Under the pieces are notes generated by a model. The model did no database searches, was not told where the DNA came from, and was given only the letters and a program-made list of their open reading frames with translations. From assembly GCF_000384075.1 (NCBI RefSeq), contig NZ_KB913025.1:3078045-3142044 (forward strand): 64,000 nt of DNA, read 5' to 3'. Positions within the stretch are counted from its first letter, which is position 1. Each line of letters starts with the position of its first letter. This DNA comes from Methylovulum miyakonense HT12. Lineage in GTDB: Bacteria > Pseudomonadota > Gammaproteobacteria > Methylococcales > Methylomonadaceae. This document shows positions 1 through 10,527 of this stretch, one piece after another. Position numbers and translations under genes: made by a program.

Positions 1-63
1 GACTAATTGATTGTTTTGGTCCAACGCCCTGAACATCGGTGCATATTGTTGTTTTTCCAGCAT
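1..63 (-). CDS. N-terminus of an unidentified protein, cut by the window edge
   Basis: Read on the minus strand, an ATG at 63-61 is preceded by a good Shine-Dalgarno (GAGGAG about 6 bases upstream) and opens a frame that runs without a stop to base 1. The 21 visible residues begin MLEKQQYAPMFRALDQ and are polar. I do not recognise the family. The gene would be divergent from the SNF2 helicase at 293. The call rests on the ribosome binding site and the open frame only. Confidence 0.5.
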   Translation of the reverse strand, partial: MLEKQQYAPMFRALDQNNQLV

Positions 64-292
64 AAAATACTCCTCATTTGAACTGATAAATAATTATTGG
101 ACATAGACGGCACGCCACCTGCGCGTCCCGTGTGTGGCATGATAGATAGCTGTCAAGTGAATGTCCAGATAATAAATCGTAAAATTCGTTTGAAGACTTA
201 TCATCGTAAAATCATAAACTTAAGAAATAATTTAGCGCCTTTACAATGCCCCATAGCGGCAGTCTTAACCCTAAGGACAAACGACGTAAAAA

Positions 293-3200
293 ATGAATAA
301 CAAGTTACCTGCTACGTTTACCACGCTTACTACAGCGGAACAAGATATTGTCATGGCCTTAGCGGTGATTTACGCCCCCATTAGCCAAACTAATTTCCAG
401 AACCTATTATCCAAGGCCGGTGGTTTTGACCTTAAAACTGTCCGCCTCGTGGATAAGGCCCTCAAAGAAAAATTGCACAAAAGCAAATTGATCATTGCCA
501 GTAACGATGGTTGGGCTTGCCATCCCGAATGCAGTGAGGCATTGATGCGCAATGCCGTTGACCAGCCTTGGTTTAAAAAGCTGGCGCCGTTGCTGATAGC
601 CGATGGCGGCTACTACCCGTCGCATCGGATCATTGCCTGCCATATCGTCAAACAATTGCGGCTGTTTTTATATCAAGGCAGCGTCACCGCTTTTATGGCC
701 AATATTGACAGGCTACATTCGAGCTATCCCGAATATTTTGCCGAACATATCAACCGGGTATTTTTCAACGATTTTGATGAAAATTGGTTCACGGGCTTGC
801 CTGTGCAAATCCAATACGGTGCGCTCAAATATTTGGTGATAAACGATTGCAAAGGTTTTGCCAATGACCCGAAGGCCTACCAGTTATTGGAGCGCTTATT
901 TGGGGCCAGTAAACCCGTCTGCACTGAAATCGCCCAGATATTGGTTGAACAGCGTTTGTTGCGCGGCAATTTTAAGGATGCCGAAATTTGGCTTGACGGC
1001 GACCATTCAAGCCAAAGTTTGAAATTGTTGGCGACCTTGTGTTTTTTGCAAAACCGTAATGATGAAGCCATCGGTTTGTTTCAAGTGGCGCTTAAACAGC
1101 TAAAAAAGGAAAGCAGCAAACGTAACATTACGCTTTATGGCCTGCATGGGTATTTTTTTAGCTTGGCCTTGCTGCGTTCAAGGACTGGCGAACATTTGTC
1201 TTATCTAAAAAAACAGCATCTGCCGATGACGATGAAAAAAGGCTATGACGCGTTTTACGAGGCCAACGCCCTTTTGGATAAGGCGGTTGATGTTTATCAG
1301 GCAAAGGCGAGTGTCGAGGAGCTGGTCCGGCAATTCAGAAGCCCGCGTTACCCTTATGAATGCCTATTCCAGGCTTTGATTTTTTATTGGTTGGTTGACT
1401 TCAATGCCGTTGGCAATAATACCCGTCTGGCTTTTGTTTTGGAGCAATTGGCAAAGTATTGCCCGGAAGCCCATAAACAAGGCTATGTGTGGTATGCGGC
1501 GGTCAGCTCCCAACTCCTGCAGCGGCTGGCCCATAAAAATGCCGATTGTGAAAAAATCGCCCTGCATTACGTTGACACGCCGTTCAGCACGATTTTTGAC
1601 CTGTTGCCCAAAGTGTCCTTATGGGAACGCGCCTTGACGGCATTGACGCAATTAAGCGGCCAACCGCTGGCCGGCACCGAATCCCAACAAGAATTGCGCA
1701 TGATCTGGAGCATCAGCCTTGAAGCCGGCAGTATCGTCCTGGTGCCTAAAGAGCAGCGTCTGAGCAAGGCCGGGCAGTGGAGCAAAGGCCGTCCGGTGGC
1801 TTTGAAAAAGCTTTACCATGATTTGGCGGACTACGATTACCTCTCGGAACAAGACCGGAACATTTGCACCAAAATCACCATAAACAAAGAGAGCGAATAC
1901 TATGGTTATTATCCAAAAGATGTTTATGAATTGACTATCGAAGGCCTGCTTGCCACTGCCGGGCATCCCCATGTCTATTGGGCGGGCCAGGAACAGACCG
2001 GCAAGCCTGTGGACATAAGCATTGCCGAACCACAATTGCTGGTCAAAGAAGAGCTCCCCAATTTGCGGCTGTTCCTGATACCGGAAATTAACCGGCAACG
2101 GGTCATCGCCCAAAAAACCGCCAATAATGGCCTGATTTTATATATGATCAATGACCAGCACCGCCAGGTCGCCGAAATCCTCGGTAAGGACGGTTTGGTC
2201 GTACCCGCTTCCGCCCGCCAACAAGTCATAGACTCAATCGCGTCGATAGCGTCGATGTTGACCGTGCAGTCGGATATCGGCGGGACTTCCCGCCATGCCA
2301 TTGAAGTTCCGGTGGATAGCCGTCTGCACATCCATTTGCAGCCCGTCGGCCAAGGCATCCAAATTGAAGTGTTTATCCAGCCGTTCGCCAACGGCGGGCC
2401 CTTATACAAACCTGGTGCCGGTGGGGCCACCGTATTGGCGGATATTGACGGCCAGCAATACCAAACGACCCGAGATTTTGAGTTGGAAAACGCCTATGTG
2501 GCGCAATTGCTTGCCGACTGCCCTGAGTTGTATAAAGAGCGTGATTTCAAATGGTTGCTGGATGACCCCGAAATAGCCCTGGAAGCCTTGTTGCATTTCC
2601 AGGAACTGGGCGAATTTGCCTTATTGGAATGGCCTAAAGGCAAAAAAATCAGGCTGAGCCGCGAAACCGGCCTATCGCAAGCCCATTTCTCCGTGCGTAA
2701 GGAAAAAGACTGGTTCAGTGTTGACGGTGACTTGGTCATTGATGATGAACAAGTCTTCAATATGCAACGCTTGATGCACTTGTTAAGCGGATCGACCGGC
2801 CGCTTCCTCAAGCTTGAGGACGGCCAGATCATCGCCTTGACCCGTGAGCTGCGCCAACGCTTGGATGATTTGACGGGTTTGGGGGAAGTGCAGGACGACA
2901 AAATCCGCTTCCATCCCTTGGCCGTGCAGGCGCTGGATAACATCACCGAAGGCATGACGCTGACCGCCAGCAAACCTTGGAAAGACCAGTTGAAACACCT
3001 GAACGACATCAGTGACCTGAACCCGCAAGTGCCGTCAACCTTGCAAGGCGAATTGCGGGATTACCAGCGGGAAGGTTTCCAGTGGATGTCGCGTTTGGCG
3101 CACTGGGGTGCAGGTGCGTGTTTGGCTGATGACATGGGCTTGGGCAAGACCGTGCAAGCCTTGGCCTTAATTTTATCCCGGGCCCCAACAGGCCCGACCT

Positions 3201-4429
3201 TGATTCTGGCGCCGACATCGGTGTGCATCAATTGGCTTGAGGAAGCCCAACGTTTTGCCCCGACTTTGAATGTGCAGCATTTTGGTTATGGTGACCGCCA
3301 AGCGATGCTCGATAGTGCCGGCGCGTTTGATTTGATCGTTTGCAGCTACGGTTTATTGCAAACCGAAGCCGAACGGCTGGCGCAAGTCCACTGGCATACT
3401 TTAGTGGCCGACGAAGCCCAGGCGATTAAAAACGCGCTGACTAAACGCTCCAAGGCCGCGATGACCCTGCAAGCGGATTTTAAATTGATCACCACGGGCA
3501 CGCCGATAGAAAACCATTTGGGTGAGTTGTGGAATTTGTTCAATTTCATCAATCCTGGCTTGCTGGGTTCTTTGGCGCGGTTTAACGAACGTTATGCCCA
3601 TGCCATCGAAAACCAGCAGGATCACGCGGTGCAGCAACGCCTGAAAAAATTGCTGCGGCCATTCATTTTGAGGCGCTTGAAAAACGATGTCCTGACCGAA
3701 TTGCCGCCGCGTACGGAGGTCACGTTGCATATTGAACTGAGTGCGGATGAAAGGGCGATGTACGAGGCCTTGCGCCGTAGCGCCTTAAAATCCATCCGTG
3801 ATGCCGCCGAAGAACCCGGTAACCAGCAATTGAAAGTGTTGGCGGAAATCATGAAGCTGCGGCGCGCTTGCTGTAATCCGCGCTTGGTGATGGAAGAAAG
3901 CCCGATTGGCAGTTCCAAGCTGCAAGCCTTTGAAGAGTTGGTCGATGAATTGCTGGACAACCGCCATAAGGCCTTGGTATTTAGCCAATTTGTCGGGCAT
4001 TTGGAGTTGATCCGAGAACTGTTGGATAAAAAAGGCGTTACCTACCACTATCTGGACGGATCGACACCTGTTGCGCAACGTAAAAAAGCCATGAATGCGT
4101 TTCAGTCAGGGGATGGCGATTTATTTTTGATCAGCCTTAAAGCGGGGGGCACGGGCCTTAACTTAACGGCCGCCGATTACGTTATCCATATGGATCCGTG
4201 GTGGAACCCGGCCGTGGAAGACCAAGCCTCGGACCGTGCCCACCGGATGGGGCAAAAGCGCCCGGTGACCATTTACCGCCTGGTCGCCAAAGACACGATT
4301 GAAGACAAGATCGTCGATTTGCATAAACATAAACGCGATTTGGCCAACAGCCTGTTGGAAGGCGGTGAAGTCAGCGGCAAAATGTCAGTTTCAGACATGA
4401 TGGAGCTGATTAGCGATTTGGACCATTAG
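293..4429 (+). CDS. SNF2/RapA-type DEAD/DEAH helicase, 1378 aa
   Basis: A superfamily 2 ATPase of the SNF2 class, expected to remodel protein-nucleic acid complexes. The catalytic module fills the C-terminal third: Walker A-like ADDMGLGKT at residues 945-953, DEAQ in motif II near 1040, TGTPIENHLGELW (motif III), and the helicase C-terminal lobe with FSQFVGHLELI, LKAGGTGLNL and DRAHRMGQ (motif VI). The first 900 residues are a large poorly conserved extension with helical repeat-like segments, typical of bacterial SNF2 proteins of more than 1000 aa. The ATG at 293 lacks a close ribosome site (AAGGA lies about 15 bases upstream). It stands alone and faces dapD, with a hairpin between the two stops. 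The helicase call is certain; the cellular role is not known. Confidence 0.93.
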   Translation: MNNKLPATFTTLTTAEQDIVMALAVIYAPISQTNFQNLLSKAGGFDLKTVRLVDKALKEKLHKSKLIIASNDGWACHPECSEALMRNAVDQPWFKKLAPLLIADGGYYPSHRIIACHIVKQLRLFLYQGSVTAFMANIDRLHSSYPEYFAEHINRVFFNDFDENWFTGLPVQIQYGALKYLVINDCKGFANDPKAYQLLERLFGASKPVCTEIAQILVEQRLLRGNFKDAEIWLDGDHSSQSLKLLATLCFLQNRNDEAIGLFQVALKQLKKESSKRNITLYGLHGYFFSLALLRSRTGEHLSYLKKQHLPMTMKKGYDAFYEANALLDKAVDVYQAKASVEELVRQFRSPRYPYECLFQALIFYWLVDFNAVGNNTRLAFVLEQLAKYCPEAHKQGYVWYAAVSSQLLQRLAHKNADCEKIALHYVDTPFSTIFDLLPKVSLWERALTALTQLSGQPLAGTESQQELRMIWSISLEAGSIVLVPKEQRLSKAGQWSKGRPVALKKLYHDLADYDYLSEQDRNICTKITINKESEYYGYYPKDVYELTIEGLLATAGHPHVYWAGQEQTGKPVDISIAEPQLLVKEELPNLRLFLIPEINRQRVIAQKTANNGLILYMINDQHRQVAEILGKDGLVVPASARQQVIDSIASIASMLTVQSDIGGTSRHAIEVPVDSRLHIHLQPVGQGIQIEVFIQPFANGGPLYKPGAGGATVLADIDGQQYQTTRDFELENAYVAQLLADCPELYKERDFKWLLDDPEIALEALLHFQELGEFALLEWPKGKKIRLSRETGLSQAHFSVRKEKDWFSVDGDLVIDDEQVFNMQRLMHLLSGSTGRFLKLEDGQIIALTRELRQRLDDLTGLGEVQDDKIRFHPLAVQALDNITEGMTLTASKPWKDQLKHLNDISDLNPQVPSTLQGELRDYQREGFQWMSRLAHWGAGACLADDMGLGKTVQALALILSRAPTGPTLILAPTSVCINWLEEAQRFAPTLNVQHFGYGDRQAMLDSAGAFDLIVCSYGLLQTEAERLAQVHWHTLVADEAQAIKNALTKRSKAAMTLQADFKLITTGTPIENHLGELWNLFNFINPGLLGSLARFNERYAHAIENQQDHAVQQRLKKLLRPFILRRLKNDVLTELPPRTEVTLHIELSADERAMYEALRRSALKSIRDAAEEPGNQQLKVLAEIMKLRRACCNPRLVMEESPIGSSKLQAFEELVDELLDNRHKALVFSQFVGHLELIRELLDKKGVTYHYLDGSTPVAQRKKAMNAFQSGDGDLFLISLKAGGTGLNLTAADYVIHMDPWWNPAVEDQASDRAHRMGQKRPVTIYRLVAKDTIEDKIVDLHKHKRDLANSLLEGGEVSGKMSVSDMMELISDLDH

Positions 4430-4443
4430 CGGTTGTTTTAAAT

Positions 4444-4479
4444 GCCATGGTGTGCAAACCTGGGATTGCACACCATGGC
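4444..4479. terminator. Convergent hairpin between the helicase and dapD
   Basis: A perfect 14-bp inverted repeat (GCCATGGTGTGCAA, 8-base loop, TTGCACACCATGGC) lies between two converging stop codons. There is no long T-run on either side, so it is a plausible bidirectional terminator rather than a textbook one. Confidence 0.6.
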
Positions 4480-4504
4480 CTAAAAACGTATCACAAACCC
4501 GATA

Positions 4505-5323
4505 TTAATCACGGAGCAATTCATTGATGCCGGTTTTGCTACGGGTTTTTTCATCGACCTGCTTGATAATCACCGCGCAATACAAGCTATAGCTGCCGTC
4601 GGCAGAAGGCAGGTTGCCGGATACGACCACGGAACCCGCAGGGATACGCCCGTAGCTGATCTCGCCCGTCATGCGGTTGAAAATTTTGGTGCTTTGGCCG
4701 ATGTACACGCCCATTGAAATCACGCAGCCATCTTCAACAATCACGCCTTCAACAATCTCAGAACGTGCGCCGATGAAGCAGTTGTCGCCGATGATGGTCG
4801 GGTTGGCTTGCAGTGGCTCCAACACGCCACCGATGCCCACGCCGCCGGATAAATGCACGTTCTTGCCGATTTGCGCACAGGAACCGACCGTCACCCAGGT
4901 GTCGACCATCGTGCCGCTGTCCACATACGCGCCGATGTTGACGTAAGAAGGCATCAGGATCGCGCCGGGGGCGATGTAGGAACCGCGACGGGCGACGGCG
5001 TTAGGGACGACGCGCACACCGGCTTTGGCAAAATCGTCTTCACTGTAAGTCGAGAATTTGCATTCGACCTTATCGTAATAACGGGTGTTGCCGCCGTCCA
5101 TCAGACGGTTTTCGTTGATGCGGAAGGACAGCAGCACGGCTTTTTTCAACCATTGGTGCGTGACCCAGTCACCGTCGATCTTTTCTGCTACGCGCAAGGT
5201 GCCGTTGTCCAGCAAGCCCAATACCTCGGCGACGGCTCCGCGCACTTCGGGGGTGGCGTTGGCCGGGGTGATGTCTGCGCGGTTTTCAAAAGCGGTGTTG
5301 ATGATATTTTCTAATGATGTCAT
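4505..5323 (-). CDS. dapD: 2,3,4,5-tetrahydropyridine-2,6-dicarboxylate N-succinyltransferase
   Basis: Catalyses succinyl-CoA-dependent succinylation of tetrahydrodipicolinate in the succinylase branch of lysine/meso-diaminopimelate synthesis, in the cytoplasm. The 272 aa protein has the family length. An N-terminal helical domain is followed by a left-handed beta-helix of hexapeptide repeats ([52 protein letters not shown]) and the conserved C-terminal region. It starts 11 bases after the stop of dapC on the same strand, so the two adjacent steps of the pathway are probably cotranscribed. Confidence 0.97.
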   Translation of the reverse strand: MTSLENIINTAFENRADITPANATPEVRGAVAEVLGLLDNGTLRVAEKIDGDWVTHQWLKKAVLLSFRINENRLMDGGNTRYYDKVECKFSTYSEDDFAKAGVRVVPNAVARRGSYIAPGAILMPSYVNIGAYVDSGTMVDTWVTVGSCAQIGKNVHLSGGVGIGGVLEPLQANPTIIGDNCFIGARSEIVEGVIVEDGCVISMGVYIGQSTKIFNRMTGEISYGRIPAGSVVVSGNLPSADGSYSLYCAVIIKQVDEKTRSKTGINELLRD

Positions 5324-5334
5324 GGTTTTTCTAT

Positions 5335-6537
5335 TTATAAGGTGTTGAGGAAATTTTTAATGCGGTGGGCGGATTTTATGCATTCGTCCAGTGGTGCGAC
5401 CAGGGCGATCCTAATATGGTTTTTGCCTGGGTTGATGCCGTTAAATTCGCGGGACAGGTAGCTGCCGGGCAGGACAGTCAAGTTTTCATGAGCGAACAGC
5501 TGTTGGGCAAATTCACAGTCATCTATCGGTGTTTTCAGCCAGACATAGAAGCTCGCAGGTGGTTTGTTGACCACGCAGGCTTCGGATAGGATAGTGATGA
5601 ACGCCGCGAATTTATCACGGTACAAACGGCGGTTTTCAAACACATGCCGCTCGTCCTGCCAAGCTTTGATGCTGGCGTGTTGGGTGGGTAGCGGCATTGC
5701 GCAGCCTTGGTAAGTGCGGTATTGGAAATAGTGTTGCAAAACCTTGGCATCCCCCGCGACAAAACCGGAACGCATTCCTGGCGCGTTGGAGCGTTTGGAC
5801 AGGCTATGGAACACCACGCAACGTTTGAACGCGCTATTGCCCATACGGTAAGCGGTTTCCAGCAAGCCCACGGGTGGTTGGGTTTCATCGTCATACAATT
5901 CGCTGTAGCATTCATCGGAAGCGATGATGAAATCATATTTGTCTGCAAGGCCCAGCAGTTTTTCGTGGTCAGCTTGGTTCATCACCGCACCGCTAGGGTT
6001 TCCTGGCGAGCAGATATACAGCAGTTGGCATCGTTGCCAGATAGCTTCCGGTACGCTGTCAAAATCTGGCAAATAGCCAGTGGCTTCGGTGGTGTTGACA
6101 AAATACGGTTCCGCTCCCGCCAGTAACGCCGCGCCTTCGTAAATCTGGTAAAACGGGTTGGGCATGACGACCACGGGTTTTTCGTTACCGCTGGCGTCAA
6201 CCACGCATTGGGCAAAGGAAAACAAGGCTTCGCGGGTTCCGCTGACAGGCAGGATCTGGGTGTCAGGGTTTAGCGCATCCGCAGGGATTTGGAAGCGTTT
6301 GGACAACCACCCGGCAATCGCCATGCGCAGTTCCAGTATGCCTTTGGTGGTCGGGTAAACACCCAAGCCTTGGATGTGGGCCAGTAAGGTTTCTTGGATG
6401 AAGTGCGGTGTCGGATGGGTCGGTTCGCCAATGGACAGGGCAATGTGGGCTTTGTCAGGCGGCGGCGTTATGCCTTGTTTAAGTTTTGCCAATTTCTCAA
6501 ACGGGTAAGGGTGCAGGTAGTGTAAGTTTGGGTTCAT
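5335..6537 (-). CDS. dapC: Succinyldiaminopimelate transaminase
   Basis: A PLP-dependent fold-type I aminotransferase converting N-succinyl-2-amino-6-oxopimelate to N-succinyl-diaminopimelate, the step after DapD. The 400 aa sequence shows the class I/II aminotransferase pattern: [12 protein letters not shown] near the N-terminus, [32 protein letters not shown] and the PLP-lysine motif [16 protein letters not shown]. The aminotransferase class is certain. The specific name follows from the N-terminal pattern and from dapD lying 11 bases downstream. Confidence 0.93.
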   Translation of the reverse strand: MNPNLHYLHPYPFEKLAKLKQGITPPPDKAHIALSIGEPTHPTPHFIQETLLAHIQGLGVYPTTKGILELRMAIAGWLSKRFQIPADALNPDTQILPVSGTREALFSFAQCVVDASGNEKPVVVMPNPFYQIYEGAALLAGAEPYFVNTTEATGYLPDFDSVPEAIWQRCQLLYICSPGNPSGAVMNQADHEKLLGLADKYDFIIASDECYSELYDDETQPPVGLLETAYRMGNSAFKRCVVFHSLSKRSNAPGMRSGFVAGDAKVLQHYFQYRTYQGCAMPLPTQHASIKAWQDERHVFENRRLYRDKFAAFITILSEACVVNKPPASFYVWLKTPIDDCEFAQQLFAHENLTVLPGSYLSREFNGINPGKNHIRIALVAPLDECIKSAHRIKNFLNTL

Positions 6538-6605
6538 GGGTTGGAACTAAGGCATAGAAGGTACGTGGCACCCGTTATCTATCGGAGGCCACGGTGATTT
6601 TCAGG

Positions 6606-7382
6606 TTAATTGCAATGCGGACGCCTGCCTGCCGCTTGGGCTTGCTGGAACAATGCCATGGCTTGCGGCATGCGCTGTTCCAGTTCTTGGATGCGCGTGG
6701 CGTGGCTAGGGTGGGTGGACATGAATTCAACAGGTTGCTGGCCTTGTGACGCCTGTTCCATTTTTTGCCATAAGACAATGCTTTGTCTGGGGTCGAAGCC
6801 GGCTTTCGACATGAGTTCTTGGCCGATCACATCCGCTTCGCTTTCCTGGGTGCGGCTGAATGGCATCAATACGCCATATTGGGCGCCGAGGCCCAGTAGC
6901 CCCAAGGTGGCTGGGTTTTGCCCTAAAGTTGTTTGGCTGATGATGCCCATGCCTTGTTGGACGGCCATTTGTTGCGATGCCCGTTCATTGCTATGCCTGG
7001 CTAAGACATGGCCGACTTCATGGCCGATAACGGCGGCCAATTGGTCCTGGTTGCCGCCGACCATTTGGATCAGGCCTGTGTACACGCCGATTTTATTGCC
7101 GGGTAAGGCAAAGGCGTTGGATGATTTGTCTTGAAAAACGACCACTTCCCATTTGCCGCCCGTTTGCCCGGTGATGGCGTTGGCGATGCAATGGGTGAGC
7201 TTATTGTACTGGGGGTTGCGGCTGATCGGTTTTTGGGTTTTTAAGGCGCTAAAGGTCTGTAGGCCCATTTGGTCAATTTGTGCTTCAGGCATAAAAATGA
7301 ATTGGCTTCTGCCTGTAGGACTGGTCACGCAGGCGCTTAACAGGCTAGCAGCCAGTAAAACGAGGAGATTTTTTTTCAACAT
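6606..7382 (-). CDS. M48-family zinc metallopeptidase lipoprotein
   Basis: A 258 aa secreted metalloprotease resembling LoiP/YcaL, which act in envelope quality control in the periplasm or outer membrane. A lipoprotein signal ends in LLSAC (acylated Cys18). The zinc site HEVGH is at residues 121-125 and the third ligand lies in ESEAD near residue 182. It is the first gene of a leftward run followed 68 bases later by dapC, probably only a neighbour by position. Confidence 0.9.
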   Translation of the reverse strand: MLKKNLLVLLAASLLSACVTSPTGRSQFIFMPEAQIDQMGLQTFSALKTQKPISRNPQYNKLTHCIANAITGQTGGKWEVVVFQDKSSNAFALPGNKIGVYTGLIQMVGGNQDQLAAVIGHEVGHVLARHSNERASQQMAVQQGMGIISQTTLGQNPATLGLLGLGAQYGVLMPFSRTQESEADVIGQELMSKAGFDPRQSIVLWQKMEQASQGQQPVEFMSTHPSHATRIQELEQRMPQAMALFQQAQAAGRRPHCN

Positions 7383-7600
7383 AATCTAAAACGGCCAGTG
7401 ATAAATAAAGCCGCCATTTTAACGTAAGTTGTTACCGGAAGTTTAAAAATGTGCTTTGGGTTTAGGATGGCGGTGAAGCGCCATTTGGGGGATACGGCGC
7501 TTGTTGTGGGCAGGATAGCGTGGCTTTAAGGCGCCTGGATATTCCCCGGGGTCGTGGCGGTATCTAGTGGCGGTTCAGTTTAGCTATCCCTTAAAGCAAA

Positions 7601-7616
7601 GGCGCATAAATGCGCC
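7601..7616 (-). terminator. Rho-independent terminator after rlmJ
   Basis: A perfect 7-bp stem (GGCGCAT/ATGCGCC, 2-base loop) lies just past the rlmJ stop. On the minus strand it is followed by TTTGCTTT, a fair U-tract. Confidence 0.7.
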
Positions 7617-7621
7617 ATTAT

Positions 7622-8470
7622 TCAAATGCCGCCACTGAACAAGGCCTGTAAACGGTAAAACCCGGCCCCTTCAATACCTAACGTATCCGCGAGCCAAGGT
7701 AAGGTGTGCGCCATTTCTGTGGGTAATGTCCACGGCGGGTTGATGACAATCATGCCACAGGCGGTCATCCCCGGTGCTTCGGAATCTTTTTGGATGCCCA
7801 ATTCAAACAGGTGCATATTGGCGATGCCGCTACGTTGCAGCACCCGTTCCATAGACTGGTTGCGCCCGCGGTTGACCACCGGATACCATAGCGCGTAAGT
7901 CCCGGTGGCAAAACGCTTATGCATTTTCACCAGTGTTTCTATGACCAACTCATAATCGCTTTTGAGTTCATAAGACGGGTCGATTAAGACCAGTCCCCGG
8001 CGTTCCTTCGGCGGCAATAGGCCGTTGGCGTGTTTTAAGCCGTCATCATGCAAGACTGTGATCCGCTTGTCTTTACCGGCGAATTTTTGCAGGATTTTTT
8101 GTTCTGTCGGATGCAGTTCATATAAAAACAAACGGTCTTGTGGGCGCAACAATGATTTTGCAAACCAGGGTGAGCCCGGATAGCGGGCGGGCTGTCCTGC
8201 CGCATTGAATTGTTTGGCCAATTGCACGTAGTCGGCAACATTGGCGGGCAAATCATCACGTCCCCATAAGCGGCCGATACCATTGTCAAACTCACGGTTT
8301 TTTAAGGCATAGTCACTATCCAGCGCATAATCGCCTGGCCCCGCATGGGTGTCGATGTAGCAAAAAGCTTTGTCTTTTTGGCCAAGGTAACGGAGGATTT
8401 GTACGAGGACCGTGTGTTTTAAGACGTCGGCAAAATTGCCTGCGTGGAAGGAATGGCGATAACTGAGCAT
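7622..8470 (-). CDS. rlmJ: 23S rRNA (adenine(2030)-N6)-methyltransferase
   Basis: An SAM-dependent methyltransferase that makes m6A2030 in 23S rRNA before ribosome assembly. The 282 aa sequence starts MLSYRHSFHAGNFADVLKH, the diagnostic N-terminus of the family, and carries YIDTHAGPGDYAL (SAM-binding motif I) and LVLIDPSYE (motif IV, DPPY-like). It is transcribed alone, divergently from the HAD gene, with a terminator at 7601-7616. Confidence 0.96.
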   Translation of the reverse strand: MLSYRHSFHAGNFADVLKHTVLVQILRYLGQKDKAFCYIDTHAGPGDYALDSDYALKNREFDNGIGRLWGRDDLPANVADYVQLAKQFNAAGQPARYPGSPWFAKSLLRPQDRLFLYELHPTEQKILQKFAGKDKRITVLHDDGLKHANGLLPPKERRGLVLIDPSYELKSDYELVIETLVKMHKRFATGTYALWYPVVNRGRNQSMERVLQRSGIANMHLFELGIQKDSEAPGMTACGMIVINPPWTLPTEMAHTLPWLADTLGIEGAGFYRLQALFSGGI

Positions 8471-8671
8471 GCGGCGATAAAAGGTAGGTGTGGTGGTTAA
8501 GGCAATAAAGGTTGTGGTACCGGGTATTTTAGAACAACCGGCACCACAACAGCCCTAAATATTCATGCAGCACTAAAAAGGACTTGTCCAGGGCATCTTT
8601 GCCGCCCCATTGGCTTGTGTTTACGTTATTATGGGGCGTCCCATCAAAAATTACTGCCTTGTTATCATAAT

Positions 8672-9364
8672 ATGCCCGCCCGCCCTTTTTTCTCAGCCGT
8701 CATCTTTGACTTGGACGGCTTGGTGTTGGACACGGAAAGCACTTACACCCTTGCCTGGCGGCATGCGGCCGAGGCGATGGGGTATGGCTTATCGGAAAGT
8801 TTCTGCCAATCTTTGTCCGGTCTGCACTATCAAGACGTGGAGGCTAAATTGCTGGCGGTTTGCGGGGCGGATTTCGATTTGCAGGCGTTCAACCAACAGG
8901 CGGGTGCGTGTTGGCGGGCTAGTGCCAATGCTTTCGGCATCCCTGTAAAGCCGGGGGTACGGGAATTGTTGCGTTATCTGAATGGGCAGGGCATCCCGTT
9001 TGCCTTGGCGACCAATAGCCGTGCGGCCAATGTTAGGGAATGCCTGGCGTTGTCTGGCCTTAGCGGGGTCTTTTTGCGGCAAGTCACCCGTGATGATGTG
9101 GTGGCCGGCAAACCTGAGCCGGATGTGTTTTTGCAGGCGGCCACTTTGCTGCAAACCCCCATCCGGCAATGCCTGGTGCTGGAGGATTCGCTGACCGGTA
9201 TCATTGCCGCGCAAAAGGCCGGGGCGTTTTCGGTGTTGGTCCCTTCGGTAAGCCCAACCGATCCGCAAGCGGCGGCATTATGTGATTTGCTGCTGCCTGA
9301 TTTGCATGCTTTGCTGGCAACTATCCGCTCCGAGTTCCCCTATCCCCACCGCAATCAGGTATAA
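8672..9364 (+). CDS. HAD-superfamily phosphatase (beta-phosphoglucomutase/GPH-like)
   Basis: A 230 aa haloacid dehalogenase-type hydrolase. Motif I is FDLDGLVLDTEST, motif II is in FALATNSRAANV, motif III is K in GKPEPDVFLQAA, and motif IV is VLEDSLTGIIAA. The cap helices between motifs I and II place it with subfamily I enzymes that act on sugar phosphates. I chose the ATG at 8672, immediately before the conserved beta-strand; an in-frame ATG at 8615 would add a non-conserved extension. The gene ends 24 bases before beta-RFAP synthase on the same strand. Its substrate cannot be told from sequence. Confidence 0.88.
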   Translation: MPARPFFSAVIFDLDGLVLDTESTYTLAWRHAAEAMGYGLSESFCQSLSGLHYQDVEAKLLAVCGADFDLQAFNQQAGACWRASANAFGIPVKPGVRELLRYLNGQGIPFALATNSRAANVRECLALSGLSGVFLRQVTRDDVVAGKPEPDVFLQAATLLQTPIRQCLVLEDSLTGIIAAQKAGAFSVLVPSVSPTDPQAAALCDLLLPDLHALLATIRSEFPYPHRNQV

Positions 9365-9388
9365 TTTCGCCATTACGCACTACTTTCT

Positions 9389-10363
9389 ATGCCCTCAATT
9401 TTGAAAGCTAAATATTCTAAAGTTTCCGTTATCGCCCCCGCCCGTTTGCATATGGGCTTTTTTGATTTAAGCGGTTCCTTGGGGCGCAATTTTGGCAGTA
9501 TCGGTATTGCCCTGAATGAAATCAGCACCCGCTTGTCGGCAATGCCCGCCACCTCACGCGCCATTGTAGGGCCTTCGTCCGAACGCGCGGAGCTGTGCTT
9601 GACGATGCTTTGCCAAGCTTTGAAAGTCCCTGACCTGCTCAGTATCAGAATTGAATCGGCGATACCGGAGCATGTCGGTTTGGGCTCAGGCACGCAAATG
9701 GCGTTGGCGATAGGTTCGGCATTAAATGCCATTTATGGCCTAGGTTTATCGGTGCGGGAGATTGCCGCCGTGACGGAAAGGGGGTTGCGTTCCGGTATCG
9801 GCATCGGCATTTTCGAGCAGGGCGGTTTGGTGGTCGATGGCGGGCGCGGTGAAAAAAGCATCACGCCACCCGTTTTGGTGCACATGGACATCCCTGACGA
9901 TTGGCGTTTTATTTTGGTGTTTGATAAGCGCGGCCAAGGCTTGCACGGTTTGCAGGAAATCCAGGCGTTCAGCCAGTTACCGCCGTTTTCGGCATTGGAA
10001 GCCGCCCGCTTATGCTATCTGTTGCTCATGCAAGGCTTGCCCGCCGTTGCGGAGCAGGAGTTGGAAAAGTTTGGCGAGGTGATCACTGAATTGCAACGGT
10101 CGGTGGGCGAACATTTTGCCCCCGCGCAAGGCGGTGTGTTCACGAGCACGGAAGTCGCCGAAGTGATGGCGTGGTTGGCGCAGCAAGGCGCGGTCGCGAT
10201 TGGCCAAACTTCTTGGGGGCCTACCGGTTTTTGTGCGGTGAAAAGCCCGGCATTGGCCGAAGCGCTTGTCCAAGAAGGGCGTGGACGGTTTGCGCATTTT
10301 GAAAAATTGACGATGGTGACCGCCAGTGCCAGAAATAGCGGTGGGGAAGTGCTTGCTTTTTAG
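9389..10363 (+). CDS. Beta-ribofuranosylaminobenzene 5'-phosphate (beta-RFAP) synthase
   Basis: Condenses PRPP with a 4-aminobenzoate-type acceptor with loss of CO2 and PPi, the first committed step of the pterin-linked arm of tetrahydromethanopterin. The 324 aa protein is a GHMP-kinase relative: the N-terminal APARLHMGFFDLSG and the glycine-rich PEHVGLGSGTQMALAIG at residues 93-109 are diagnostic, followed by GLRSGIGIGIFEQGG and a C-terminal QTSWGPTGF. In bacteria this enzyme is found in methylotrophs that oxidise formaldehyde through H4MPT, which is the main clue to lifestyle in this window. The other H4MPT genes are not nearby. Confidence 0.9.
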   Translation: MPSILKAKYSKVSVIAPARLHMGFFDLSGSLGRNFGSIGIALNEISTRLSAMPATSRAIVGPSSERAELCLTMLCQALKVPDLLSIRIESAIPEHVGLGSGTQMALAIGSALNAIYGLGLSVREIAAVTERGLRSGIGIGIFEQGGLVVDGGRGEKSITPPVLVHMDIPDDWRFILVFDKRGQGLHGLQEIQAFSQLPPFSALEAARLCYLLLMQGLPAVAEQELEKFGEVITELQRSVGEHFAPAQGGVFTSTEVAEVMAWLAQQGAVAIGQTSWGPTGFCAVKSPALAEALVQEGRGRFAHFEKLTMVTASARNSGGEVLAF

Positions 10364-10527
10364 GTAACTAGCGGTTTAGCCCCGGAATATTGGCGGATTG
10401 AAACGGTGGTGTTTGATGGATGCACCAAAAACAACCAAAACGAGCGGTTTTGTGTCAAAAATTGAACCTTAATGAGGCAATTTATAGAAAGGGTTATTTT
10501 GAAAATAACGCGGTTAAATAGTTAACC

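Noticed and set aside
97-300. Short frame upstream of the SNF2 helicase
   Set aside because: No ribosome site, no family resemblance, and it overlaps the helicase start; it is probably noise.
1652-2430. Long antisense frames within the SNF2 helicase
   Set aside because: They have no ribosome sites or domains and follow the GC bias of the real frame.
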